Below are positions 29,474-38,328 of a stretch of 64,000 nt of DNA, one piece after another; within the stretch, counting starts at the first letter, position 1, and each line of letters begins with the position of its first letter. Under the pieces are notes generated by a model. It was given only the letters and a program-made list of their open reading frames with translations. It did not search any database and was not told the origin of the DNA. Source of the DNA: Gammaproteobacteria bacterium (GTDB taxonomy: Bacteria; Pseudomonadota; Gammaproteobacteria; Steroidobacterales; Woeseiaceae); NCBI GenBank assembly GCA_029861535.1, contig JAOTZC010000005.1, positions 1 through 64,000 of the forward strand. The letters are read 5' to 3'. Made by a program: the position numbers and the translations under genes.

Positions 29474-29971
29474 ATGAAACTCTTTATCCTTCGTCATGGG
29501 ATGACCGCGGAATCGGATGCTGACGAGCGTCGCGAGCTCAGCGAAAAAGGGATCAAGGAAGTCGAAGATGTCATGAACCTTCGACGCGATGATTTGCGAA
29601 GCGTCACGCGGATTTACTCCAGTCCGATGAGACGCGTCAAACAAACGCTGCAAATCGCTGCGAAAATCATGGCCTTTCAAGGGCCAATCATCGAGTCCCA
29701 ATACTTGATGACAGGCTCAAGACTGAACGAAATAATCAATTTTATGGGCGAGCTCGATCTCGATGCCGGCGACATCCTCGTGAGCAGTCATCAGTCGTGT
29801 ACAAGTATCCTGGTGTTGTGGTTAACCGGAGAGGACATCCTGATACCGAACGGCAGCTTGTTGGCTATCGACATTGAAAAACCAGTTCAGGGTGGTGGGA
29901 AAATACTCTGGCAGCAAAGCCGGGATAGCAGCGAGGTCAAGCGAGCCGTTGATTTTGTCGATCAATTTTAG
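29474..29971 (+). CDS. SixA-like histidine phosphatase
   Basis: A 165-residue histidine-phosphatase-superfamily protein. The catalytic RHG motif is in LFILRHGMTAESDADERRELSEKG, SSPMRRVKQT supplies the second Arg, and ILVSSHQSC holds the second catalytic His. SixA removes phosphate from phosphohistidine, for example on HPt domains or PTS proteins. The ATG at 29474 is used; the reading frame stays open upstream inside the oxidoreductase gene but is not protein-like there. Its overlap with signalling in this window (the hybrid kinase at 3743) is only suggestive. Confidence 0.82.
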   Translation: MKLFILRHGMTAESDADERRELSEKGIKEVEDVMNLRRDDLRSVTRIYSSPMRRVKQTLQIAAKIMAFQGPIIESQYLMTGSRLNEIINFMGELDLDAGDILVSSHQSCTSILVLWLTGEDILIPNGSLLAIDIEKPVQGGGKILWQQSRDSSEVKRAVDFVDQF

Positions 29972-29981
29972 CCATAGAGCC

Positions 29982-30668
29982 CTATCTTTTCTCGCCCATC
30001 ATGAAGCTCCGCCGGTCACCTTTTTCATTGGCCTGCCAAATCGTTCCGGATTCGACATCAAGGCAGCTAAGCCAGCCGCCCCCATGTGCAAAGGTATCGA
30101 TACAAATCGAATGGCCATTGCTGAGCGGATACCCCGATTGTTGCGGTGTGTGACCACAAATCATGATTTTTTCAGAGCGATGCTGCTCTGGGTTACGGTA
30201 CTTTTTCCAATAGAGCGTAGCGTCGGTTTGATCGTCTAACGCGACGTTGGCATCCGCGTTTGCATGGACAAAAAAGTGTGACGCACATTCATAGTACGAA
30301 AATAGTTTGTTTTCGAGAAAATCGAAGTGTGAATCGGGAACATCGGTAAACGATCCTGCAACATCGTCGGCGGGAGAATACGAGTTGAGCGTAGCGTCAC
30401 CCCCGTAACCCATCCAAGGCTGGAACCAACTTTTCTTGTCGCGCGCATCGAGCATCATGATTTCATGATTGCCCCTCAGCGGTACGTGATTGTGGGATTT
30501 TCCAAAATCGATCAGGAAGTCCAGGACCGCGCGGGAATCCGGTCCGCGATCAACGTAGTCACCCAATGTGACGATCGTGTCGTCGGCATGAAATACGACA
30601 AAGTCGACGAGCGTCGTTAGCGCAGTGATGCAGCCATGAATATCACCTATCGCGAGATGCCGTTTCAC
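29982..30668 (-). CDS. PPP-family metallophosphoesterase
   Basis: A 228-residue phosphatase. The three metal and phosphate motifs are AIGDIHGCITAL, TLGDYVDRGPDSRAVLDFL and LRGNHEIMMLD, followed by later His residues in ICGHTPQQSG and DTFAHGGGW. This is the bacterial PrpA/PphA or bis(5'-nucleosyl)tetraphosphatase-like group. It may dephosphorylate Ser/Thr residues or a nucleotide. It converges on the SixA-like gene and is divergent from the M24 gene. Confidence 0.9.
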   Translation of the reverse strand: MKRHLAIGDIHGCITALTTLVDFVVFHADDTIVTLGDYVDRGPDSRAVLDFLIDFGKSHNHVPLRGNHEIMMLDARDKKSWFQPWMGYGGDATLNSYSPADDVAGSFTDVPDSHFDFLENKLFSYYECASHFFVHANADANVALDDQTDATLYWKKYRNPEQHRSEKIMICGHTPQQSGYPLSNGHSICIDTFAHGGGWLSCLDVESGTIWQANEKGDRRSFMMGEKR

Positions 30669-30857
30669 AGAATTAGCACCTTATTAGGCCGGTCGGAATT
30701 GAGCGAGATGTCGCATCACGAAAGGAATCCTTACAAATATCTGCGAAATCTCACCAGATAGTTTAAAATAATCGACAATTACGTAAAAATACCATATTTA
30801 ACGATATAATCTTAGTGATAAGACCACCCGCCTGCGATCAGGACTAGGAGAAAAATA

Positions 30858-32102
30858 GTGGCGTATCGAAAAGGCACGCAAGGCATGATGCAGGTCGATT
30901 ACGAGCAACGCATGAACATGGATCGCATGCGTGAATATCGAGTCGGTCGTATTAAGCATTACATGGACGAGTTCGATATTGAATGCTTGTTGCTCTTCGA
31001 TACGGGCAACAAACGTTATTCCACGTCAACTGCGGTCTGTTCACCAGAAATCGACAACATGGGCCGCTACGCGATCATTCCACGTAATGGGCCGCCGCAC
31101 ATATTCGGCTTTGGCTCCGAAGTGGCAAGCGAAAAGCTCAACTGTCCATGGATCGCGGAGTACACGTTTCCGGCGCACGGTACGATGTTCGGTGCTCTGC
31201 CGGAAACTTGGGGTTGTTCTGCGGGCTTTCTGAAAGACCTGGACATGGTGCTCGGCAACTTCGGCCTGGACAAGAGCAAAATTCGTATCGGTGTCGATGT
31301 CATCGAATCGCAAATTCTCCTGGCTATGCAAGCGAACGGATACACAATCGCCGATGGCCAGGGCGCGATGCAATACGCACGATCGATCAAGAACGAAGAC
31401 GAAATAATGATCCTGAAACACGGTGCGGCAATTGTCGACGCAGCGTTTCATGCGATCGCGAGCGAAATCCGTCCTGGGGCAAAAGAAAACGATCTGCAGG
31501 CAGTGGCTTCGGCAGAAATGCATCGCCTCGGCGCGCAGTGGATACACAACGTACAGGTAACATCGGGCAATCGTACCAATCCGCACCCACATCTGAGCTC
31601 GGACCGTCTGCTACAGCCCGGCGACATCATCTTTATGGATATCGTATGTTTGTATAACGGCTATCACACCTGCGTCTATCGCTGCTTTACCTGCGGTCCG
31701 CCTTCCAAGAAGCAGATCGATACGCATGCGCGTTGTCTTGAGATCCAACTAGGTGGCATTGACGCGGTCAAGCCCGGTTGTTCCACGGCGGACGTCGTAA
31801 CCCGCTGGCCAGACTACCGTCAGATGGGCGCTCTGAACGAACATGAAATTTTCGGGCTACAGTACGGCCATGGTATTGGCGTAGGCCTGTGGGAATTCCC
31901 AATTATTTCGCGTGCCTACAGCATTGAGCATCCTGTTGAAATTGAGCCTGGCATGGTGTTTGCGCTTGAAACCTATGCAGGTAACGAAGACGGTTCTGAT
32001 GGCGTCCGACTCGAAGATGAAGTCGTTGTGACCGACACCGGCATCGAAATCATTACCAAGTTCCCAACCGATAGAATTATTGGCTGTGGAATGAGTTACT
32101 GA
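30858..32102 (+). CDS. M24 peptidase-family protein, paralogue with the same Asp-to-Cys change
   Basis: A 414-residue relative of the protein at 13742. It starts at GTG 30858 with AGGAG upstream. Matching landmarks are MREYRVGRIKHYMDEFD, NPHPHLSSDR, D261 in FMDIVCLYNGYHTC, Cys272 in place of the second metal Asp, H337 in QYGHGIGVGLWE, E370 (FALET) and E385 (RLEDEV). Four of the five usual metal ligands are kept. The change occurs at the same place in both paralogues, so it is a feature of this subfamily and not damage. It is followed by a clear terminator and then a tartrate/malate-type dehydrogenase. Substrate unknown; a hydrolase for an N-substituted amino acid is one possibility. Confidence 0.82.
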   Translation: MAYRKGTQGMMQVDYEQRMNMDRMREYRVGRIKHYMDEFDIECLLLFDTGNKRYSTSTAVCSPEIDNMGRYAIIPRNGPPHIFGFGSEVASEKLNCPWIAEYTFPAHGTMFGALPETWGCSAGFLKDLDMVLGNFGLDKSKIRIGVDVIESQILLAMQANGYTIADGQGAMQYARSIKNEDEIMILKHGAAIVDAAFHAIASEIRPGAKENDLQAVASAEMHRLGAQWIHNVQVTSGNRTNPHPHLSSDRLLQPGDIIFMDIVCLYNGYHTCVYRCFTCGPPSKKQIDTHARCLEIQLGGIDAVKPGCSTADVVTRWPDYRQMGALNEHEIFGLQYGHGIGVGLWEFPIISRAYSIEHPVEIEPGMVFALETYAGNEDGSDGVRLEDEVVVTDTGIEIITKFPTDRIIGCGMSY

Positions 32103-32119
32103 TTGACGCGCAATAGAAT

Positions 32120-32145
32120 AAGGGCCCTTGCGAGGGCCCTTTTTT
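32120..32145 (+). terminator. Rho-independent terminator between the M24 and dehydrogenase genes
   Basis: AAGGGCCC pairs with GGGCCCTT around a short TTGCGA loop and is followed by a run of T. It ends only about ten bases before the next start codon, so it may also act as an attenuator. The 3' arm includes GAGGG, which could serve as the next gene's ribosome site. Confidence 0.85.
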
Positions 32146-32154
32146 GTGAATCAT

Positions 32155-33213
32155 ATGGCAAGGATTAAGGTAGCAGTAATTCCCGGCGATGGCATCGGCA
32201 CTGAGATCATGCCAGAAGGCATGCGCGTGCTCGAGGCTGCGGGCAACAAACACGGCATCGATTTCGACTGGACCGAATTCGACTGGTCGTGTGAGACCTA
32301 TCTCAAGACCGGGCGGATGATGCCTGAGGATGGTATCGAGCAGCTTAGCCGCTTCGATGCCATCTATCTCGGCGCCGCCGGATTTCCGACTGTGCCTGAT
32401 CACGTTTCTCTTTGGGGGCTGTTGATCCCGATTCGTCGCGAGTTCGATCAGCACGTCAATCTTCGTCCCGTAAGACTTTTCGATGGCGTGCCGTGCCCTC
32501 TTGCTGGCCGCAAGGCTGGCGACATCGACTTTTACGTTGTTCGCGAAAACGTCGAAGGTGAGTACTCGACCATTGGTGGTATAGAAAACGAAGGCACCGA
32601 TGACGAAGTCGTGACGCAACAGAGTGTGTTTACACGCTTCGGCGTCGATCGGGTACTCAAATATGCATTCAACCTGGCACAAAGCCGCCCCGCAAAACAC
32701 CTGACATCCGCAACCAAGTCGAATGGCATCGTGCACACGATGCCTTATTGGGATTCACGGGTGGCCGAAATGGCGAAGTCTTATCCTGACATCAACGTCG
32801 ACCAGTATCACATTGATATTCTGACGGCTAACTTCGTGCGCATGCCCGATCACTTCGATGTCGTCGTTGGCAGTAACTTGTTCGGCGACATACTCTCGGA
32901 CTTGGGCCCGGCCTGCACGGGTACGATCGCCATCGCACCGTCGGCAAATCTCAATCCTGCAAAGGAATACCCATCAATGTTCGAACCGGTGCACGGTTCA
33001 GCGCCCGATATTGCCGGTCAGGGCATTGCCAATCCGATCGGCACGATCTGGGCCGGCGCTATGATGTTGCAGCACCTCGGGCATGGCAACGCGCATGACA
33101 GCATCATGGTGGCGATCGAAAATACCCTGCGCAACGGCGGGCAACTTACCGCGGACATGGGCGGCAAAGCCACTACATCCCGACTCGGCAAAGCAATCGC
33201 ACAGGCCCTATGA
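32155..33213 (+). CDS. Tartrate/D-malate dehydrogenase-type decarboxylating dehydrogenase
   Basis: A 352-residue member of the isocitrate/isopropylmalate dehydrogenase family. VAVIPGDGIGTEIMPEGMRVL is the N-terminal signature. VPDHVSLWGLLIPIRREFDQ is specific to the tartrate dehydrogenase/DmlA subgroup. YVVRENVEGEYS is the substrate loop, ILTANFVRMPDHFDVVVGSNLFGDILSD is the metal and NAD region, and EPVHGSAPDIAGQ is also present. It oxidises and decarboxylates a 2-hydroxy diacid to a 2-oxoacid. ATG 32155 is used; GTG 32146 in frame is possible and has GAGGG ten bases upstream. The TRAP operon next to it would fit dicarboxylate uptake. Confidence 0.9.
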   Translation: MARIKVAVIPGDGIGTEIMPEGMRVLEAAGNKHGIDFDWTEFDWSCETYLKTGRMMPEDGIEQLSRFDAIYLGAAGFPTVPDHVSLWGLLIPIRREFDQHVNLRPVRLFDGVPCPLAGRKAGDIDFYVVRENVEGEYSTIGGIENEGTDDEVVTQQSVFTRFGVDRVLKYAFNLAQSRPAKHLTSATKSNGIVHTMPYWDSRVAEMAKSYPDINVDQYHIDILTANFVRMPDHFDVVVGSNLFGDILSDLGPACTGTIAIAPSANLNPAKEYPSMFEPVHGSAPDIAGQGIANPIGTIWAGAMMLQHLGHGNAHDSIMVAIENTLRNGGQLTADMGGKATTSRLGKAIAQAL

Positions 33214-33235
33214 CGTCAGGCCGACCTCTTTCCGG

Positions 33236-33640
33236 TCATTTGCGAAATAAGCTTGGTAATGTGTAGGCGCCTGGTCCATGCAACGCGACGGCCGCAGTGG
33301 CAACGGCAAGGAATATCCCGTATTCCCAACCGCCGTCTGGCGGACTGGTGTAGTTCCAGCCATTTTCAAAATGCACCGCACCCGCGACGAACGCGATGCA
33401 AAACAATAGTGGCGTGACCAGCCTCGTTCCGAGCCCCAGAATTAGCATAGTACCGCCTATCAATTCTATGGCCGCCACCGGGTATGCAGACCAGCCTGGA
33501 ACACCATGACCAGCAAATACTTCGACAGCACGAGGCAATCCAAACACAAACACCTTTAGCGAACCATGTGCAATAAATACAATGCCAAGCCCAACACGAA
33601 GTATGAGCGAACCCAAATCTGATAATTTTTCTTCTGTCAC
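33236..33640 (-). CDS. DoxX-family membrane protein
   Basis: A 134-residue, four-helix membrane protein. LRVGLGIVFIAHGSLKVFVFG and AAIELIGGTMLILGLGTRL are classic DoxX motifs. It is the last gene of the TRAP transporter operon, 24 bases after the large permease stop. A second DoxX protein of this window also ends a transporter operon. The biochemical role is not established. Confidence 0.87.
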   Translation of the reverse strand: MTEEKLSDLGSLILRVGLGIVFIAHGSLKVFVFGLPRAVEVFAGHGVPGWSAYPVAAIELIGGTMLILGLGTRLVTPLLFCIAFVAGAVHFENGWNYTSPPDGGWEYGIFLAVATAAVALHGPGAYTLPSLFRK

Positions 33641-33664
33641 TTGTAGACTCTAAAAATTCTTTTG

Positions 33665-34984
33665 TTACACAAGCAAAAGGCTTAAGCCCGGATAAGCAAT
33701 AAGCAATATCAAAACAAGAAGCATAATGACCGCGAACGGAAATGCACCTGCAAAAATATCGTAAAGGCTTATGCGATCGTCCTGCAGACTCGACTTGATG
33801 ACATAGCAAGAGATGCCGAGTGGTGGCGTCAACAGTCCGATTTCGGCACCCACGATTGTGACAATGCCAAACCAGACCAGATCAATATTGTAGGGTGCCA
33901 ACACCGGCACAAATAGCGGCACCATTATCAAGATGATCGACGTTGTATCGAGCATGGTGCCAAGAATAATCAGAATAACGACGTAGATCGTCAGAATGCC
34001 GTATAGACCGATATTCGTCGAGCTGATCCACTCACCGAGTTCACTCGGCAGACCGGAGATTCCGAGCATGCGACTGTACATCGTTGCAGCAACTATCAAC
34101 ATCAGGATTGACGCGACGATGTGCCCTGCTTCGACGAGCACATCCCACAATACCGAACGATCGAGCTTGCGTTTCAAAACCGCAATGATCAAGGCCCCAA
34201 GTGCGCCAACAGCGCCCGCCTCAGTGGGCGTAAACACACCACCATAAATGCCACCAAGGACGAGTAACACGAGAATGACCAACGGTGCGGTCTTGCTGGC
34301 CAGCTGCCGTTTGGAAAAATTCTCGAGCGCAGCCGCCTCGATATCTTTCTTGTCCTGGCCACCAACGTACTTCTTGAAAAATGTCGCCATGATTACAATC
34401 GCAATGATGTAAGCGAGCGACAAAATGATTCCGGGGATAATGCCGGCTTTGAACAATGCCGCGACTGACTGCTCGGTAATAATCGCGTAGATGATCAGCA
34501 TGACGCTGGGCGGAATCAGCATGCCGAGAACGGAGCTACCGGCAACGACTCCGACCGCGAATCGCGGCGAATAACCGAAGCGCATCATCTCCGGTACTGC
34601 GACGCGCGTAAACACCGACGCCGACGCGATACTGACTCCGGTAATAGCAGCGAAAGCAGCGTTTGCTGCCACGGTCGCAACACCAAGGCCACCGCGGATT
34701 TTTCGCAGCAGCTGGTTCGCAACCTGGTAGATGTCCCGCCCCATGCCGGCATGACTGACGACAAGGCCCATGACGACGAACAGCGGGATCACGCCGAATA
34801 CGTAGTCTTCAAGACTGTTCGACGCGGCGAGCGTAACGAGGTAGACCGGCGCCTCGAGACCGCCACGCAGATACCAAACAGCGCTAAACGACACGAGTCC
34901 AAGTGCTACGGGCACGTACATGCCTGCGTATATCAATACCAGAATCGCAACAACCGACAGCAACCCGACTTCAATACCCGTCAT
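33665..34984 (-). CDS. TRAP transporter large permease (DctM family)
   Basis: A 439-residue membrane protein with about twelve hydrophobic segments. It carries signature stretches PLFVVMGLVVSHAGMGRDIY and SSVLGMLIPPSVMLIIYAI, and TPPLGISCYVIKSS near the C-terminus. It is the sodium-coupled channel component of a tripartite transporter for carboxylates or related solutes. The start overlaps the small permease stop by 4 bases. Confidence 0.95.
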   Translation of the reverse strand: MTGIEVGLLSVVAILVLIYAGMYVPVALGLVSFSAVWYLRGGLEAPVYLVTLAASNSLEDYVFGVIPLFVVMGLVVSHAGMGRDIYQVANQLLRKIRGGLGVATVAANAAFAAITGVSIASASVFTRVAVPEMMRFGYSPRFAVGVVAGSSVLGMLIPPSVMLIIYAIITEQSVAALFKAGIIPGIILSLAYIIAIVIMATFFKKYVGGQDKKDIEAAALENFSKRQLASKTAPLVILVLLVLGGIYGGVFTPTEAGAVGALGALIIAVLKRKLDRSVLWDVLVEAGHIVASILMLIVAATMYSRMLGISGLPSELGEWISSTNIGLYGILTIYVVILIILGTMLDTTSIILIMVPLFVPVLAPYNIDLVWFGIVTIVGAEIGLLTPPLGISCYVIKSSLQDDRISLYDIFAGAFPFAVIMLLVLILLIAYPGLSLLLV

Positions 34985-35517
34985 CGATCGTCACCATCGT
35001 TGTGACCGGCCAGCGCGCGTATATGTCGCCAAACCAAGCCGAGAAACACGAACACGACCGTGATCGCGCCGATCACGAGGACTAGCCGTACGGGCCAGAC
35101 GGGCACGACAAAAATACCCTTGTTACCCGAGTAGTAACCGCGCTCCCACGCATCGATGAAACGCGGAATCCCCCCCGCGATAATCGTAATAAAGAATGCC
35201 ATGCCCGCAAGATCAAAGAACGCGCCGAGAACGTGCCCGAAACGGGGGTTCTTTTCACAGATTCGGTTGTAAAGCCCTTCGGAACGCGTCAATCGGCCGC
35301 TCCGAACGGCGTCGCTGAGTTGCAAAAATACGATCGCAACAATCGACAGCTCGACGAGCTCGGTTACGCCGTCGATCGGTGCGTTGAACAAGAAACGAGA
35401 GAACACATCGAGATTGATCATCACGATAAGGCCGAAAATCAGCGCACCGCCCGCACTGTTCAGTCCTGCGACAAACGCAGAAAACGCGCGCGTAATGACG
35501 TTGCCTTCCTGCTTCAA
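34981..35517 (-). CDS. TRAP transporter small permease (DctQ family)
   Basis: A 178-residue membrane protein with four hydrophobic helices. IFGLIVMINLDVFSRFLFN and GVTELVELSIVAIVFLQL are typical DctQ sequences. It pairs with the large permease downstream (4-base overlap) and begins two bases after the binding-protein stop codon, so the three genes are translated as a set. Confidence 0.93.
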   Translation of the reverse strand: MKQEGNVITRAFSAFVAGLNSAGGALIFGLIVMINLDVFSRFLFNAPIDGVTELVELSIVAIVFLQLSDAVRSGRLTRSEGLYNRICEKNPRFGHVLGAFFDLAGMAFFITIIAGGIPRFIDAWERGYYSGNKGIFVVPVWPVRLVLVIGAITVVFVFLGLVWRHIRALAGHNDGDDR

Positions 35518-35519
35518 TG

Positions 35520-36602
35520 CTATTCCCTATCCCACTGGCGCATGATGGGTTGCTTATTCGCACGCATAATGTCCATGTAGTCACGCAAGATGTCGTTTCC
35601 CGGCAGGCCACGCTCCTCCATGTCGTCAGCCCAATCTCTGGCAATATTCGGCAGACCCATTGCCCAGACTCGGCGTTGCTCGTCGGACAAAGTCATAATT
35701 TTGCCGCCGTTCTCGATGTATAGCTGCGTGCTGCGAGCGGCACGTCGATCGGTTTCGCGTGCGAGTTCGTCACGATAGTCTTTTGCCGTTTGTATTAGGA
35801 CTGTCCTGACTTCCTCAGGAAGTCGATCCCACGTGCGCTCATTGACGACGATCGCTTTGGTCGCAACGGCACCGAGTCTGACATCGACCATGTACGGCGC
35901 CACTTCGTAAAGCCGATAGGCGATGCTGCCCTCGATCCAACCGATGACACCGTCGATGAGCCCCGTCGCCAAATTGTTGTACCAATCGCTGATGCCACTG
36001 TTGACGGGCGATGCATCGAGGCCCGTCAGTAAGCGAAGATTCAATCCGACCCCGGCGATTTTGCGGCCTTTGAAATCGTCCAGCGTATTAACCGGGTAAT
36101 TCGTCAACACCTGGTAGGTGTCGATCGAACCCGCAGTGGTCAGGAACACGAGTCTGTGGCGCTTCCATTCTTCGGCCAGAATCGGGTAGCGGTCGACGAG
36201 TTCGGACATCGTTCGGGCTACCAGGCCGATATCAGACGTGACGAGCGGCGTCGCGTAGGGCAAGTTGTGGAACGGTACTTTGTCTGGATGATACGGGGTC
36301 GTGACAATGCCAATGTCGGCGAGATCATGCTCAATAGAATCGAGTACACCGCGTGTCTTGGCAATGGTGCCACCAAACGCCTTGTTCCAGCGTATCTTGT
36401 AATTTCCACTTTCAGCCAGCCGTCGATCGACCTCGGGAATGAAGTACTCAACAAATACCAGAGTCCACAGTGCCGTCGTCGCGTAAGAATCAACGGCGAT
36501 AAGCGGGATTTCCTCAGGTTTCGTTTGTTGCGCGCTCGCTGGCAACGCCGCGACGCACATCAGAGCGGCCGCTAGTGAGACATATAAAAGACGATTCAGC
36601 AT
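35520..36602 (-). CDS. TRAP transporter substrate-binding protein (DctP family)
   Basis: A 360-residue periplasmic binding protein. ATG 36602, with GAGAA just upstream, gives a good signal peptide (LLYVSLAAALMCVAALPASAQ). An ATG at 36623 is an alternative. The mature part follows the DctP pattern: ADIGIVTTPYHPDKVPFHNLPYAT, LDDFKGRKIAGVGLNLRLL with the conserved Arg region that binds the ligand carboxylate, and ATKAIVVNERTWDRLPEEV. It is first in the TRAP-DoxX operon and divergent from a GntR regulator, which probably controls it. Confidence 0.92.
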   Translation of the reverse strand: MLNRLLYVSLAAALMCVAALPASAQQTKPEEIPLIAVDSYATTALWTLVFVEYFIPEVDRRLAESGNYKIRWNKAFGGTIAKTRGVLDSIEHDLADIGIVTTPYHPDKVPFHNLPYATPLVTSDIGLVARTMSELVDRYPILAEEWKRHRLVFLTTAGSIDTYQVLTNYPVNTLDDFKGRKIAGVGLNLRLLTGLDASPVNSGISDWYNNLATGLIDGVIGWIEGSIAYRLYEVAPYMVDVRLGAVATKAIVVNERTWDRLPEEVRTVLIQTAKDYRDELARETDRRAARSTQLYIENGGKIMTLSDEQRRVWAMGLPNIARDWADDMEERGLPGNDILRDYMDIMRANKQPIMRQWDRE

Positions 36603-36707
36603 GTTCTCGGTATTTTTTGCCATGCGAGATAGTAGCGGGGCTAGAACTGCTATACAAATAATATCGATGAAAGTAGTATAAGTCCCAGTTAATCGAAAAT
36701 ATTGCAG

Positions 36708-37424
36708 ATGGCCCGTCAAAAAGCCAAAACCGAAGTGGAATCAGCGACGAATAACGGCAACGGTCGGATTTCGACCCAGGCCTCATCGGTCTACGATCGG
36801 CTGCGCGTCGATATTTTGACGGGGCAGTTGCAACCGGGCCTGAAGCTGCGGCTCAAGGACCTGATCGAGAAATACGACACCGGTAATAGCCCATTGCGAG
36901 AGGCGCTGAACCGCTTGTCGGCCAACGGCATGGTCGTGCGCGAGGAAAATCGAGGCTTTCGCGTGCCGCCCGCGAGTAGCAATGAGCTGACAGAGCTTAC
37001 GCGCACCCGTTGCTGGCTCGAGGAAATCGCTTTACGTGAATCGATCGCCAACGGCGATAGTCAATGGGAAGAGCGCATTGTTCTTGCATTCCACTGGCTG
37101 GCGCATGCGGCACGCAGCAACAACGAATCCGACAAATACACGTCCCCCGAATGGGAAGATCATCACCGTGAATTTCATCTCGCCCTGCTTTCAGCGTGCA
37201 ACTCAAACATTTTGATGGGCTTCTGCACAGAATTGCATCAGCGCACGTTTCGCTACCGCAATCTCGCCGAAGTGGTCGAGTATCGCGATCGTCACGAACT
37301 CGAGGAACATGATGAGCTGCAAAAGGCGGTGCTGAATCGCGACGCCGACCTTGCCGTCGAGTTGCTAAAGAAACACTACACGGTGACCTCAGAAATCCTG
37401 CTCGCTAGCGGACACTTCGACTAA
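36708..37424 (+). CDS. GntR-family regulator (FadR/FCD type)
   Basis: A 238-residue repressor-type protein. The N-terminal winged helix includes SVYDRLRVDILTGQLQPGLKL and SPLREALNRLSANGMV. The C-terminal FCD domain has the acidic and His metal/ligand positions in WEDHHREFHLAL and HELEEHDELQKAVLNRD. ATG 36708 is used. It is divergent from the TRAP operon and co-transcribed with the HIBADH-like and OsmC genes. FCD regulators often sense organic acids such as lactate, malonate or gluconate, which suits a carboxylate transporter. Confidence 0.93.
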   Translation: MARQKAKTEVESATNNGNGRISTQASSVYDRLRVDILTGQLQPGLKLRLKDLIEKYDTGNSPLREALNRLSANGMVVREENRGFRVPPASSNELTELTRTRCWLEEIALRESIANGDSQWEERIVLAFHWLAHAARSNNESDKYTSPEWEDHHREFHLALLSACNSNILMGFCTELHQRTFRYRNLAEVVEYRDRHELEEHDELQKAVLNRDADLAVELLKKHYTVTSEILLASGHFD

Positions 37425-37441
37425 GACATCGGGACAACAAC

Positions 37442-38326
37442 ATGAAAGTCGGATTCATTGGCCTGGGTCGTATGGGTCAGGGTATGGCAAGCCGTATTCT
37501 CGGTGCCGGCCATGACCTTGTAGTCTCTGATCCAGTGCCCGCGCAAACCGCGGGCCTCGAAGCGGCCGGCGCCCTAGCCGTCGACTCGCCGGCGGCGGCA
37601 ACTGTCGGTCGCGATGTCGTAATCTCGATGCTTCCAAGCGACAAAGCGTTAGACATAGTGCTCAATGGCGACGGTGGCCTGATCGATAGCATGTCTGCGT
37701 CGTGCATTCACATGGCCAGCGGTACGCATGGCATCAATGCAATCAATGCGGCCGCCGACGCACACGCGAAGGCGGGGCAGTCGTTTATCGCCTGCCCGGT
37801 GCTCGGGCGACCCGACCTGGCAGCGGCAGGGCTACTTAAGCTCGTGCCGGGTGGACCGGCCAATGCCGTCGCCGTTGTCCGGCCGTTACTCGACATTCTC
37901 GGCCAGCAAACATTCGACGCGGGCGAGAGTCCAAACGCATCGACCGCCGTCAAAATCGCCAATAATTTCGTCCTGGGCTGCGCCATTGAAACAATGGGCG
38001 AGGCGCTTGCGTTGGTCGAGAAACACGGCGTCGACCCACACCTGTTTTTTACGGTCATGACAGAAGGTCTGTTTGCCGCGCCCGCGTATCAGGTCTACGG
38101 CAGGATGATCGTCGATGAGGCCTGGGACGCGATCGGTGCAACCGCGGTTATTGGCCTGAAAGATGCCGATCTCGCACTCGAAGCGGCCGACGCAGCTGAC
38201 ATGCCGTTACCAAGCACTCATATCTGGCGCGACCACCTGCAACGTGCCATCGATCGGGGCGAGGGCGACCTCGACTGGGCTGTCATGGCGCGGGAGCAGG
38301 CACGCGCCAGCGGATTGGACAAATAA
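37442..38326 (+). CDS. 3-hydroxyisobutyrate dehydrogenase-family oxidoreductase
   Basis: A 294-residue beta-hydroxyacid dehydrogenase. VGFIGLGRMGQGMASRILGAGH is the NAD(P) motif. The substrate-loop region reads CIHMASGTHGINA where many members have the DxST pattern. The catalytic Lys is in AVKIANNFVLGCAIE. It starts 17 bases after the GntR stop and ends two bases before the OsmC-family gene. It is probably induced with the TRAP transporter and may oxidise the imported hydroxyacid. It is paralogous to the gene at 10921. Confidence 0.9.
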   Translation: MKVGFIGLGRMGQGMASRILGAGHDLVVSDPVPAQTAGLEAAGALAVDSPAAATVGRDVVISMLPSDKALDIVLNGDGGLIDSMSASCIHMASGTHGINAINAAADAHAKAGQSFIACPVLGRPDLAAAGLLKLVPGGPANAVAVVRPLLDILGQQTFDAGESPNASTAVKIANNFVLGCAIETMGEALALVEKHGVDPHLFFTVMTEGLFAAPAYQVYGRMIVDEAWDAIGATAVIGLKDADLALEAADAADMPLPSTHIWRDHLQRAIDRGEGDLDWAVMAREQARASGLDK

Positions 38327-38328
38327 CA

